Part shown: piece by piece, positions 37,680 through 44,033 of the stretch
How positions within the stretch are numbered: position 1 is the first letter of the stretch
Layout: the number at the start of each line of letters is the position of its first letter
Source: Megasphaera sp. NM10
GTDB lineage: Bacteria > Bacillota > Negativicutes > Veillonellales > Megasphaeraceae
Direction: 5' to 3'
Length of the DNA stretch: 52,110 nt
Assembly (NCBI RefSeq): GCF_000417505.1
Contig: NZ_APHY01000015.1
Span: 1-52,110, forward strand
The notes under the pieces: model-generated
Databases searched by the model: none
Told to the model about the DNA's origin: nothing
The model's input: only the letters and a program-made list of their open reading frames with translations
Program-made: the position numbers and the translations under genes

Positions 37680-38795
37680 GTGGAACAGGAAACGATGTAC
37701 GCAGCGGCCCTCCAGTCCCTCAAGGGCTGCGGCAGCCGCCGCCTGCAGGCCCTCCTCGACGTCTGCCGCTCGCCCAGCCAGGCCTGGGGTGCCGTCTGGG
37801 ATGAAGACCTGCGGCGCCGGACGGGGATTCCGGCCAAGATTTTTTCTCAGCTCAGGCAAGAACGAGATGTTTTTGATTGGGATACCTTCCAGCGCAGGCT
37901 GTCTTTTTATGGCGTTCGGCCCGTCGCCCTGTGGGACGACGATTACCCCAGCTGGCTGCCCTTCATCGCCCAGCCGCCGCTGGTCCTCTTTTGCCAGGGG
38001 ACGATGGAGCGCGACAGCAGCAGTATCGCCATCGTCGGCTCCCGCAAGGCCAGCCCCTATGGCCTGAATGCCGCCGAGACGCTGGCCGCTGAGCTGGCGG
38101 CCCAGGGCCTCACCATCGTCAGCGGCGGTGCCAGGGGCATCGATACGCGGGCCCATCGGGGCGCCCTGAAAAGGAAGGGGCGGACTGTCGTCGTCGCCGC
38201 CAACGGCCTGGACCGGACCTATCCCAGGGAGAACAAGGCCCTGTTCCGGCAGGTCGTCGATAGCGGCGGCGCAGTCATCTCGGAATATGCCTTCGGCGTC
38301 GAGCCGCTATCCCGGAATTTCCCGGCCCGCAACCGCATCATCGCCGGCATGGCAGCGGCGACGATCGTCGTCGAAGCGGCCCTGCGCAGCGGCTCCCTGA
38401 TTACGGCTGACCTGGCCCTCGACGAAGGGCGCGACGTCTTTGCCATGCCGGGCAGTGTCTTTTCCGAGACCAGCCGGGGGACGAACCATCTCCTCCGGCT
38501 CGGCGCCATTCCCCTGACCTGTGCTGACGATGTGGTCCGGGAATTCCGCCGCCGCGGCTGGCAGGGGCCGGAGACGGCCTGCCATGAGGAAGGACCCAGC
38601 CTGAGTCCGGCCGAACAGGCCGTCATCGACGCCATCCCCTTCGACCGGGCGGCGCCGGTGAGCGAGCTCCTGGAAAAGACGGGCCTCGCCGTCGCCGACC
38701 TGCTGCCCATCCTCCTGGCCCTGCAGATGAAGAAAGCCGCCGAGGAACTCCCCGGCGGCTATATCCGCTGTGCTGCGGCCTTTTCTGCCCTATAA
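37680..38795 (+). CDS. dprA: DprA/Smf DNA-processing protein
   Basis: About 371 residues. DprA loads RecA on incoming single-stranded DNA. An N-terminal SAM/helical domain (QSLKGCGSRRLQALL) precedes the Rossmann-like core: IAIVGSRKASPYG, IVSGGARGIDTRAHRGAL, FPARNRIIAGMAAATIVVEAALRSGSLITADLALDEGRDVFAMPG, TNHLLRLGA. A C-terminal winged-helix-like domain (LSPAEQAVIDAIPFDRAAPVSEL) is present. GTG 37680 is chosen because AAGGGGGG sits 6 bases upstream; ATG 37674 is too close to that site. Its end overlaps the convergent kinase-like gene by 6 bases. Confidence 0.93.
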   Translation: MEQETMYAAALQSLKGCGSRRLQALLDVCRSPSQAWGAVWDEDLRRRTGIPAKIFSQLRQERDVFDWDTFQRRLSFYGVRPVALWDDDYPSWLPFIAQPPLVLFCQGTMERDSSSIAIVGSRKASPYGLNAAETLAAELAAQGLTIVSGGARGIDTRAHRGALKRKGRTVVVAANGLDRTYPRENKALFRQVVDSGGAVISEYAFGVEPLSRNFPARNRIIAGMAAATIVVEAALRSGSLITADLALDEGRDVFAMPGSVFSETSRGTNHLLRLGAIPLTCADDVVREFRRRGWQGPETACHEEGPSLSPAEQAVIDAIPFDRAAPVSELLEKTGLAVADLLPILLALQMKKAAEELPGGYIRCAAAFSAL

Positions 38796-39509
38796 GGCGG
38801 TGATATACGCTTGGGCTTTGTCGACGGAGACGACGTCGATCCAGCCGAAGGGGACCAGGGCATGACAGCAGGCAAAGAGGGTATGATGGTCTGTGATGAA
38901 TTCTTTCAGGGCGGCCATGGTCTGGCTGCTGCCTTCGACGCGGCCATAGCCGGCGACGGCTGCGTCGATGAGGGCATTGTCCGGCCATTCCTCGCGGAAG
39001 CAGCTGTGCAGGAAGAGGAACAGGTCCAGGACGGGCGCCGGCGCGTCGACGAATTTCTTTTCATTTTCCCAGTCGAGGAAGGTAATCGTCCCGGTTTCCT
39101 TATCGTAGGCAATGTCCCGCAGGGCCGGCCGACCGTGGTGCAGGCCGGCGGCGTGGAGCTGAGCCAGTCCCTGGCCGGCTTTTTCAAAGGCATCGTGGCG
39201 GACGGCGGCGTATTCCGCTTCCTTGGCTACGCCCTGCAAGGTCTTGCCGGCAGCTTCCATGACGAAGAAGTCTTCATCCAGGAGGACGACCTTCGGCGCC
39301 AGGGGAAGGCGGGCGTTGACGGTCATGATCTTGTAGGCTTCGCACCAAAAGGCGGCCGACGGATTCTGTTTGGCAAAGGCATTGCGGCCATTGCCCATGC
39401 GGCGCTTGACGAAGTACGTTTTATTTTCAAAAGAAAGTGATAAAATCCGCTTGTCCGGCGCTTTTGTGATGGCAGATTGAACGGATTTTAAGAGAGACCT
39501 GTTGAACAA
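38790..39509 (-). CDS. protein-kinase-fold protein (LPS kinase/BUD32-like) with an unusual catalytic loop
   Basis: About 239 residues from TTG 39509, which has AAAGGTG 8 bases upstream; a frame extension to 39548 adds 13 residues. The eukaryotic-like kinase fold is suggested by KTYFVKRRMGN (ATP-site Lys), FFVMEAAGKTLQGV (hinge), LHAAGLHHGRPALRDIAYD (catalytic loop position) and ITFLDWENE (metal-Asp position, DFG equivalent). Compared with HGDxxxxN, the loop reads HGRPALRD, so the usual catalytic Asp is displaced. The best functional guess is a lipopolysaccharide-core or small-molecule kinase, fitting a diderm cell; substrate unknown. It converges on dprA. Confidence 0.7.
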   Translation of the reverse strand: MFNRSLLKSVQSAITKAPDKRILSLSFENKTYFVKRRMGNGRNAFAKQNPSAAFWCEAYKIMTVNARLPLAPKVVLLDEDFFVMEAAGKTLQGVAKEAEYAAVRHDAFEKAGQGLAQLHAAGLHHGRPALRDIAYDKETGTITFLDWENEKKFVDAPAPVLDLFLFLHSCFREEWPDNALIDAAVAGYGRVEGSSQTMAALKEFITDHHTLFACCHALVPFGWIDVVSVDKAQAYITAL

Positions 39510-39665
39510 GAAAGTCACACCTTTCAAAATTTTAAGATATAGTTTCAATATTTACAGTTTCTACACATAAGAACGTGCCTATATTATAACAAATTTTGTC
39601 AGTAAAATAAATGGCCTGGCCCTTGGAAATAAGGCATTTTCCTGCGAACTCCCCTCGAAATAGAC

Positions 39666-39736
39666 CATCTTGTAAACAAGATGTTATATTGAATTTGATA
39701 AACGCTATTGACACGTGAAAGAAGACACTTTATAAT
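39666..39736 (+). promoter_or_regulatory. promoter of the P1B-ATPase operon with an upstream palindrome
   Basis: TTGACA (39708-39713), a 17-base spacer, TATAAT (39731-39736): a consensus promoter. About 25 bases upstream of it, CATCTTGT-AA-ACAAGATG (39666-39683) is a perfect 8+8 palindrome, a plausible operator. Further downstream, AAATGAATATCAATT is AT-rich but too weak to call a Fur site. Confidence 0.7.
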
Positions 39737-39781
39737 AATAAACGTAAATGAATATCAATTTTTTCAAGGGAGATGTGTCGT

Positions 39782-40000
39782 ATGTTTCAGAATACAGATT
39801 TTTGGATTGGCTTAGGTATCGGTGTCGTCGCTGGTGTTTTCGGCTATAAACTCATGTCCGAACGGGAACAGCAGCTCCTGGCTATGCAGCAGCCCGCTGC
39901 CGGTGCGATGACCGCTTCGGTACCCCTGGCTGAATTGCAGCGTCAGAAAGAAGAATTGGAAGACATGATCGCAGCTCAGGAAACCGCACAGGCGAAATAA
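39782..40000 (+). CDS. small membrane protein (72 aa), head of the P1B-ATPase operon
   Basis: The product has 72 residues: one N-terminal membrane helix (FWIGLGIGVVAGVFGYKLM, about 7-25) and a short charged helix at the C-terminus (LAELQRQKEELEDMIAAQE), probably a coiled coil. AAGGGAG lies 10 bases before ATG 39782. It resembles YtxH-like anchors in layout, without clear homology. It is followed by a repeat and terminator, then two HMA-like genes and a P1B ATPase, so it probably belongs to the same metal module, expressed at a higher level because of the intervening terminator (inference). Confidence 0.75.
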   Translation: MFQNTDFWIGLGIGVVAGVFGYKLMSEREQQLLAMQQPAAGAMTASVPLAELQRQKEELEDMIAAQETAQAK

Positions 40001-40088
40001 GTTTGTAGGGAAGGCCTTTGCGGTTTCAGCGGAAGCCTTTAAATTTAAAGCCATCTGCTAACAACTAACCACTAGCCACTAACCACTT
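40001..40088. repeat. family D repeat
   Basis: CCTTTAAATTTAAAGCCATC, then CTAACAACTAACCACTAGCC and ACTAACCACTTAAAA, running into the terminator. The same word order precedes terminators at 6313 and 22485. Confidence 0.6.
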
Positions 40089-40123
40089 AAAAGGGCTTGT
40101 CGTCGTGCGACAAGCCCTTTTTA
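40089..40123 (+). terminator. terminator, shared stem type, inside the metal operon
   Basis: AAAAGGGCTTGTCG-tcgt-GCGACAAGCCC plus TTTTT. It stands between the small membrane gene and the HMA-like genes, so the downstream genes need read-through or their own promoter. Confidence 0.85.
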
Positions 40124-40153
40124 AGAGGCACAACACCAGGAAGGACTGCTTGT

Positions 40154-40438
40154 ATGATCATTCCGACGTCGAAATGGGACCTCATCATGAGAGCCGTTTC
40201 TATTTCGTCTTACTTACCAGGCCGTATCCGCCTGCACAGTAAAAAACTCATTGGCAATGCCGAATTGGGCCGCAAGGTCTACGCCTACATTGCCAGTTAT
40301 AAAGAAATCGACAAGGTCGATGTCAATGTCCTCACGGGTTCCGTCCTGATCACCTACCGGCCGCAGGTCCTGCGGGCCAATCGGGAACTCGTCCGGGTAG
40401 AGAACTATATCATGACCCATGTTGAAAGGAGAAGGTAA
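40154..40438 (+). CDS. HMA2-like domain protein without CxxC (94 aa)
   Basis: ATG 40154 follows AGGAAGGA at suitable spacing. The product, 94 residues, has a heavy-metal-associated (ferredoxin-like) fold pattern: a first strand VSISSYLPGRIRLHS, a helix AELGRKVYAYIASYKEI, a second strand DKVDVNVLTGSVLITYRP, and a final helix. The usual CxxC metal-binding pair between strand and helix is absent; the loop reads SSYLPGR. Possibly a regulatory or docking partner of the downstream ATPase rather than a metal carrier. Two bases separate it from the next gene, implying co-translation. Confidence 0.8.
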   Translation: MIIPTSKWDLIMRAVSISSYLPGRIRLHSKKLIGNAELGRKVYAYIASYKEIDKVDVNVLTGSVLITYRPQVLRANRELVRVENYIMTHVERRR

Positions 40439-40440
40439 TT

Positions 40441-41091
40441 ATGTCTTATGCCTCAGGTTTTATGGTGGGCACGTCGATCGGCAAAGCCGTATACGACTTG
40501 TTCCACAATAAGAAGGGCAAAGCGGCTGCCGCAGCTGCGCCCGCCGGTGCCTTCCGGCCTCAGGTCCAGGCGGCAAAGGGAGTCCCGGAAGTGCCCCGTT
40601 TCGCCTGCGTATCCGTCTTGAAAGGCCGTCGCCGCTATCGGGCAGCGGCCCTCGTCGGCAATGCGGAACTGGCCCGCTTGATCGAAGAAAAAGTCAGCAC
40701 CCTGCCCAATATCCAGTTCATCCAGGTCAGCGTCGTCACGGGCAGCATCCTGGTCTTCGCCCACAGCGAAGGGACCTTGGACCGGCTGGAAAACTTCTTC
40801 CGCTTCCGCCTCTTCCCGAATGTCGTCGAAGGCATCGTCAGTGCCGTCTGCGATGCAGAAAAACAGGAAGGCCAGAAAAAGGAAGAGACGACGTATCTCA
40901 AAGCGGTCCGCGATACGGGGGCTTTTTTCAGCAGTATCATCCGCAATGAATCCAGTCGTTTTTTTGACTTGCGCACAGTCGCTGCCTTGCTCCTGACCCT
41001 TCGCGGCTTGCGCAAAGTCGTATTCATGGGACAGCGCCCGTCAGGACCACAGATGCTGTGGTGGGCCCTGTCGTTGTTGAGGGGGCGTTAA
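40441..41091 (+). CDS. membrane-associated HMA2-like protein (216 aa)
   Basis: The start (SYASGFMVGTSIGKAVYDLF) is a weak amphipathic or membrane segment, followed by an Ala-rich linker and an HMA-like module at about 55-130 (FACVSVLKGRRRYRAAALVGNAELARLIEEKVSTLPNIQFIQVSVVTGSILVFA), again with no CxxC: the corresponding loop reads KGRRRYR. The C-terminal third (RFFDLRTVAALLLTLRGLRKVVFMG, then MLWWALSLLRGR) is hydrophobic and may pack against the ATPase. It lies 2 bases after the previous gene and 3 bases before the ATPase gene. Confidence 0.75.
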   Translation: MSYASGFMVGTSIGKAVYDLFHNKKGKAAAAAAPAGAFRPQVQAAKGVPEVPRFACVSVLKGRRRYRAAALVGNAELARLIEEKVSTLPNIQFIQVSVVTGSILVFAHSEGTLDRLENFFRFRLFPNVVEGIVSAVCDAEKQEGQKKEETTYLKAVRDTGAFFSSIIRNESSRFFDLRTVAALLLTLRGLRKVVFMGQRPSGPQMLWWALSLLRGR

Positions 41092-41094
41092 GTC

Positions 41095-43188
41095 ATGTAC
41101 ATGCGCAATACCATCTTCCTGCACAGCGAGATCCCCAGCCGCATGCGCCCTGTCCTGAGCGTCAAGCTCCGCCAGGTCCGCGGCATCGTCTCGGCTGTCG
41201 TCGAAGAAAAGAAGGTCACCGTCTACTATGTGGGACAGCTGGACCTGCGGGCACTGAACCTGTTCATCCGTGCCTTTGAAGAAAAATATGGCCGCAAGAA
41301 GGAACAGAAAGACGACGACATGGATGTTGCTACGTACCGCCGGGAAGCCATCATCTCCGTCGGCGGCTTCATCGCCATGAACATCCTGCGCAAGGTCAAC
41401 CCGGAATTCTACGGGTCGATCCTCTTGTTTCGCCGATTATTTACCTTATATATTGCACGCCGCTACATTAAGAACGGCATCATGGGGCTCGTAAAGGACC
41501 ATCAGGCCAATGCCGATACCCTGACGGCGACGGCAGTCGTTGCGTCCGTCCTGGCTGGCAAGCCAGAATCGAGCCTGACCCTCCTGGCCCTGTCGAATGG
41601 GGCCGAAATGATGACCGAATACGCTGCCGAAAAGGCACGCCGTCAGATTTCGGGCCTCCTCAAACTGGACCAGCGCGACGTCTGGCTCGTCGAAAACGGC
41701 CATGAACGCAAGGTCCCTGTCGAATCGCTGAAGCGGGGCGACCTCATCGCCGTCCACTTGGGCGAAAAGATTTGCGTCGACGGCAGCGTCGTCAGCGGCA
41801 ATGCCGCCGTCAACCAGGCCTCCATCACGGGCGAATCCAATCCGGCTATTAAGCAGGAAAAATTGCCGGTCTATGCGGGCAGTGTCATCGAAGCGGGCGA
41901 CTTGGTCATCCGCGTCGAAAAGGTCGGCGCCGACACGTCCCTGGCCCAGATCATCCACCTCGTCGAAGAAGCCCAGACCCGCCGGGCGCCGGTCCAGAAC
42001 TTTGCCGATAAGATGGCCAACCTCCTGGTTCCCATCTCCTTCATCGGCGCAGCCATCGTCTACGGGGCCACCAAAGACTGGCAGCGCGTCCTCAACCTCT
42101 TGTTCATCGACTTCTCGTGCGGCCTGAAATTGTCGACAGCGACGGCCATCTCGGCAGCTATCGGCGTGGCAGCCCGCAAGGGGATCCTCATCAAGGGCGG
42201 CAACTACATTGAAAACCTGGCCGACATCGACACGGTCGTCCTCGACAAGACCGGGACCATCACCATGGGCGTCCCCCAGATCGACCACATCGAAACCGTC
42301 GAAGGCGTAGACGATAAGGAAATGATCCTCCTCGCCGCTTCGGCTGAAATGCACTCCGTCCATCCTCTGGCCGTAGCCGTTCAGAAATACGTCAACGCCC
42401 AGGGCTGGCAGACGCCGCCTCATGCGTCGTCGGAAACCGTCGTCGCCCGCGGCATGAAAGCGACCGTTCCCGATTTTGAAGGCTACGAAGGCGGGGACAT
42501 CCTCGTCGGCAGCCGCCGTTTCATGACCGAAGAAGGCGTGGAAGGCATGCCGGCGACGGATAACAAGACCTGGGGCAAGAACCTCTTGTACATCGCCCGC
42601 AACGGCGAATATCTCGGCTTCTTGGTCATCCAGGACCCGGTCCGTCCGGGTATGAAGAAGACCCTGAACCGCATGCGCCGCCTGGGCATCGACGAAGTCG
42701 TCATGCTCACCGGCGACTCGAAGGACGTCGCCGCCGAAGTCGCCCGCGACATGGATATCGACTCGTATCATGCCGAAATCCTGCCGGAAGACAAAGCCAA
42801 CTACGTTATGAAGATGCAGAAGCGGGGCAACGTCATGATGGTCGGCGACGGCATCAACGACGCACCGGCCCTGGCCTTTGCCGACATCGGCGTCAGCCTC
42901 GGCGGCAACAAGACGGACATCGCCGCTGAATCGGCAGCCATCACCATCCGTTCGGAAGACCCGTCGAAACTGTACGATGCCCTGTACATCGGCAGGGAAA
43001 CGATGCGGGCCATCAACCAGAACTTCACGGCTACCATTGTAGTCAACTCGGCGGCCATGCTGCTCGGCGCCTTAGGGAAAATCAGCCCCCTCTGGGCTGC
43101 TGTCATCCACAACACAGCCACCCTGGCCGTCGTCCTCAACAGCGTCCGCATCCTGAAACCGGCCCGCCCGACCAGACGCCCGGCATAG
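41095..43188 (+). CDS. P1B-type (heavy-metal) ATPase with SCG in place of CPC
   Basis: The product has 697 residues. The N-terminal module (about 1-65) is HMA-like but without CxxC. The P-type core is complete: actuator loop NQASITGES, phosphorylation site VVLDKTGTITMG (catalytic Asp), nucleotide-binding sequence MHSVHPLA (the P1B HP motif), and hinge MVGDGINDAPALAFADIGVSLG. In the membrane segment that normally reads CPC, SPC or TPC, it reads FSCGLKLSTATA: the Pro is replaced. So it is a P1B-like pump whose metal cannot be assigned by the standard rule. It works in the cytoplasmic membrane together with the two small HMA-like proteins. Confidence 0.88.
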   Translation: MYMRNTIFLHSEIPSRMRPVLSVKLRQVRGIVSAVVEEKKVTVYYVGQLDLRALNLFIRAFEEKYGRKKEQKDDDMDVATYRREAIISVGGFIAMNILRKVNPEFYGSILLFRRLFTLYIARRYIKNGIMGLVKDHQANADTLTATAVVASVLAGKPESSLTLLALSNGAEMMTEYAAEKARRQISGLLKLDQRDVWLVENGHERKVPVESLKRGDLIAVHLGEKICVDGSVVSGNAAVNQASITGESNPAIKQEKLPVYAGSVIEAGDLVIRVEKVGADTSLAQIIHLVEEAQTRRAPVQNFADKMANLLVPISFIGAAIVYGATKDWQRVLNLLFIDFSCGLKLSTATAISAAIGVAARKGILIKGGNYIENLADIDTVVLDKTGTITMGVPQIDHIETVEGVDDKEMILLAASAEMHSVHPLAVAVQKYVNAQGWQTPPHASSETVVARGMKATVPDFEGYEGGDILVGSRRFMTEEGVEGMPATDNKTWGKNLLYIARNGEYLGFLVIQDPVRPGMKKTLNRMRRLGIDEVVMLTGDSKDVAAEVARDMDIDSYHAEILPEDKANYVMKMQKRGNVMMVGDGINDAPALAFADIGVSLGGNKTDIAAESAAITIRSEDPSKLYDALYIGRETMRAINQNFTATIVVNSAAMLLGALGKISPLWAAVIHNTATLAVVLNSVRILKPARPTRRPA

Positions 43189-43210
43189 GGAATCGCGCAT
43201 GCCAATGGTT

Positions 43211-43300
43211 TGTAGGGGCTCGCACGTGGCGAGCCCGTCCGGGAGATGAATACATTCCCATATCAAGCAGAAATGGGCGCCCCACGTGGCGCCCCTACAA
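43211..43300. repeat. composite family A element (90 bases)
   Basis: Left palindrome with CTCGCACGTGGCGAG, about 40 bases of spacer, right palindrome GGGCGCCCCACGTGGCGCCC; outer ends GTAGGGGC and GCCCCTAC are inverted. It has the same plan and almost the same length as 26934-27022. Confidence 0.8.
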
Positions 43301-43333
43301 AAGGACTTGTCGTTATGCGACAAGTCCTTTTTA
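43299..43333 (+). terminator. terminator after the P1B ATPase, shared stem type
   Basis: AAAAGGACTTGTCG-ttat-GCGACAAGTCC plus TTTTT, directly abutting the right end of the composite A element. Confidence 0.85.
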
Positions 43334-43356
43334 TAAATGAATTTCAATAGCAACTA

Positions 43357-43411
43357 TTGACAGGGTTTGTGAAAAAATATATAATGTTTATGGTAATGAA
43401 ATGTATTATCA
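43357..43411 (+). promoter_or_regulatory. promoter of the feo operon with a Fur-like box
   Basis: TTGACA (43357-43362), 17 bases, TATAAT (43380-43385): perfect vegetative boxes. At 43397-43411, TGAAATG-T-ATTATCA resembles the 7-1-7 Fur site TGATAAT-N-ATTATCA (right half perfect, left half 4 of 7) and TAATGA...TCATTA flank it. It overlaps the transcription start, a good place for iron repression. Confidence 0.7.
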
Positions 43412-43465
43412 TTAATTAGAAGGGATGTGTGAGTATTATTTACGGAGCTGAAAGGAGCGATGTAA

Positions 43466-43756
43466 ATGAGTGTCGTCATCGTAGGTGGAAATGATTGTAT
43501 GGTTTGTCGCTATAAGCGTATTTGCAAAGAGTACGATTATAAGGCAAAAGTCTTTACACAGGTACCAAGCGATTTCAAATCGAAAATCGGGTCGCCTGAT
43601 CTTGTAGTGTTGTTTACCAGTACCGTGAGCCACAGTATGGTCCGTTGCGCCATCAAAGAAGCGCAGCGCAAGAACGTCGAAGTCGTCCGTTCCCATACGA
43701 GCAGCTCGAACGCGCTGAAGAACATATTAGCCGCCCGGATGGAAGAGGCCGTCTGA
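43466..43756 (+). CDS. DUF2325 family protein
   Basis: The product has 96 residues. The family core is clear: MSVVIVGGNDCMVCRYKRIC at the start, DLVVLFTSTVSHSMVRCAIKEAQRKN in the middle and VRSHTSSSNALKNIL at the end. DUF2325 proteins have no established biochemical role; this one has three Cys near the N-terminus (DCMVCRYKRIC), which together with its place ahead of feoA and feoB under a Fur-like box suggests a link to iron. GAAAGGAG precedes ATG 43466. Confidence 0.88.
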   Translation: MSVVIVGGNDCMVCRYKRICKEYDYKAKVFTQVPSDFKSKIGSPDLVVLFTSTVSHSMVRCAIKEAQRKNVEVVRSHTSSSNALKNILAARMEEAV

Positions 43757-43778
43757 GGCAAGCAAAGGGGAGTTAGTC

Positions 43779-44015
43779 ATGAAAATTGTTTCATTAGCCG
43801 ATATGAAAGTCGGCCAGTCGGGCGTTGTCGATGCCTTGAAGGGACGGGGAAATATCCAGCACCGTCTCGTCGACATGGGCGTCGTCAAGGGCTCGCATAT
43901 TTCAGTCTTCAAAAAGGCCCCGCTCGGAGATCCCATTGAGGTAAAAGTCAAAGGGTGCGCACTGGCACTGCGCATGAATGAAGCGGCGATGATTTCCGTC
44001 GCCGTAGAACAATAA
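43779..44015 (+). CDS. feoA: FeoA ferrous iron transport accessory protein
   Basis: The product has 78 residues with the SH3-like FeoA fold: ADMKVGQSGVVDALKGRG, HRLVDMGVVKGSHISVFKKAPLGDPIEVKVKGCALALRMNEAAMI. The 'LGDP....V.G..LALR..EA' pattern is the family hallmark. It is cytosolic and assists FeoB. It lies 22 bases after the DUF2325 gene and 18 before feoB. Confidence 0.95.
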   Translation: MKIVSLADMKVGQSGVVDALKGRGNIQHRLVDMGVVKGSHISVFKKAPLGDPIEVKVKGCALALRMNEAAMISVAVEQ

Positions 44016-44033
44016 AGGGGGTACATAGTAGTC

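Noticed and set aside
39731-39770. Fur box in the P1B-ATPase promoter (AAATGAATATCAATT)
   Set aside because: Too few matches to either half of the Fur consensus; AT-richness alone explains it.
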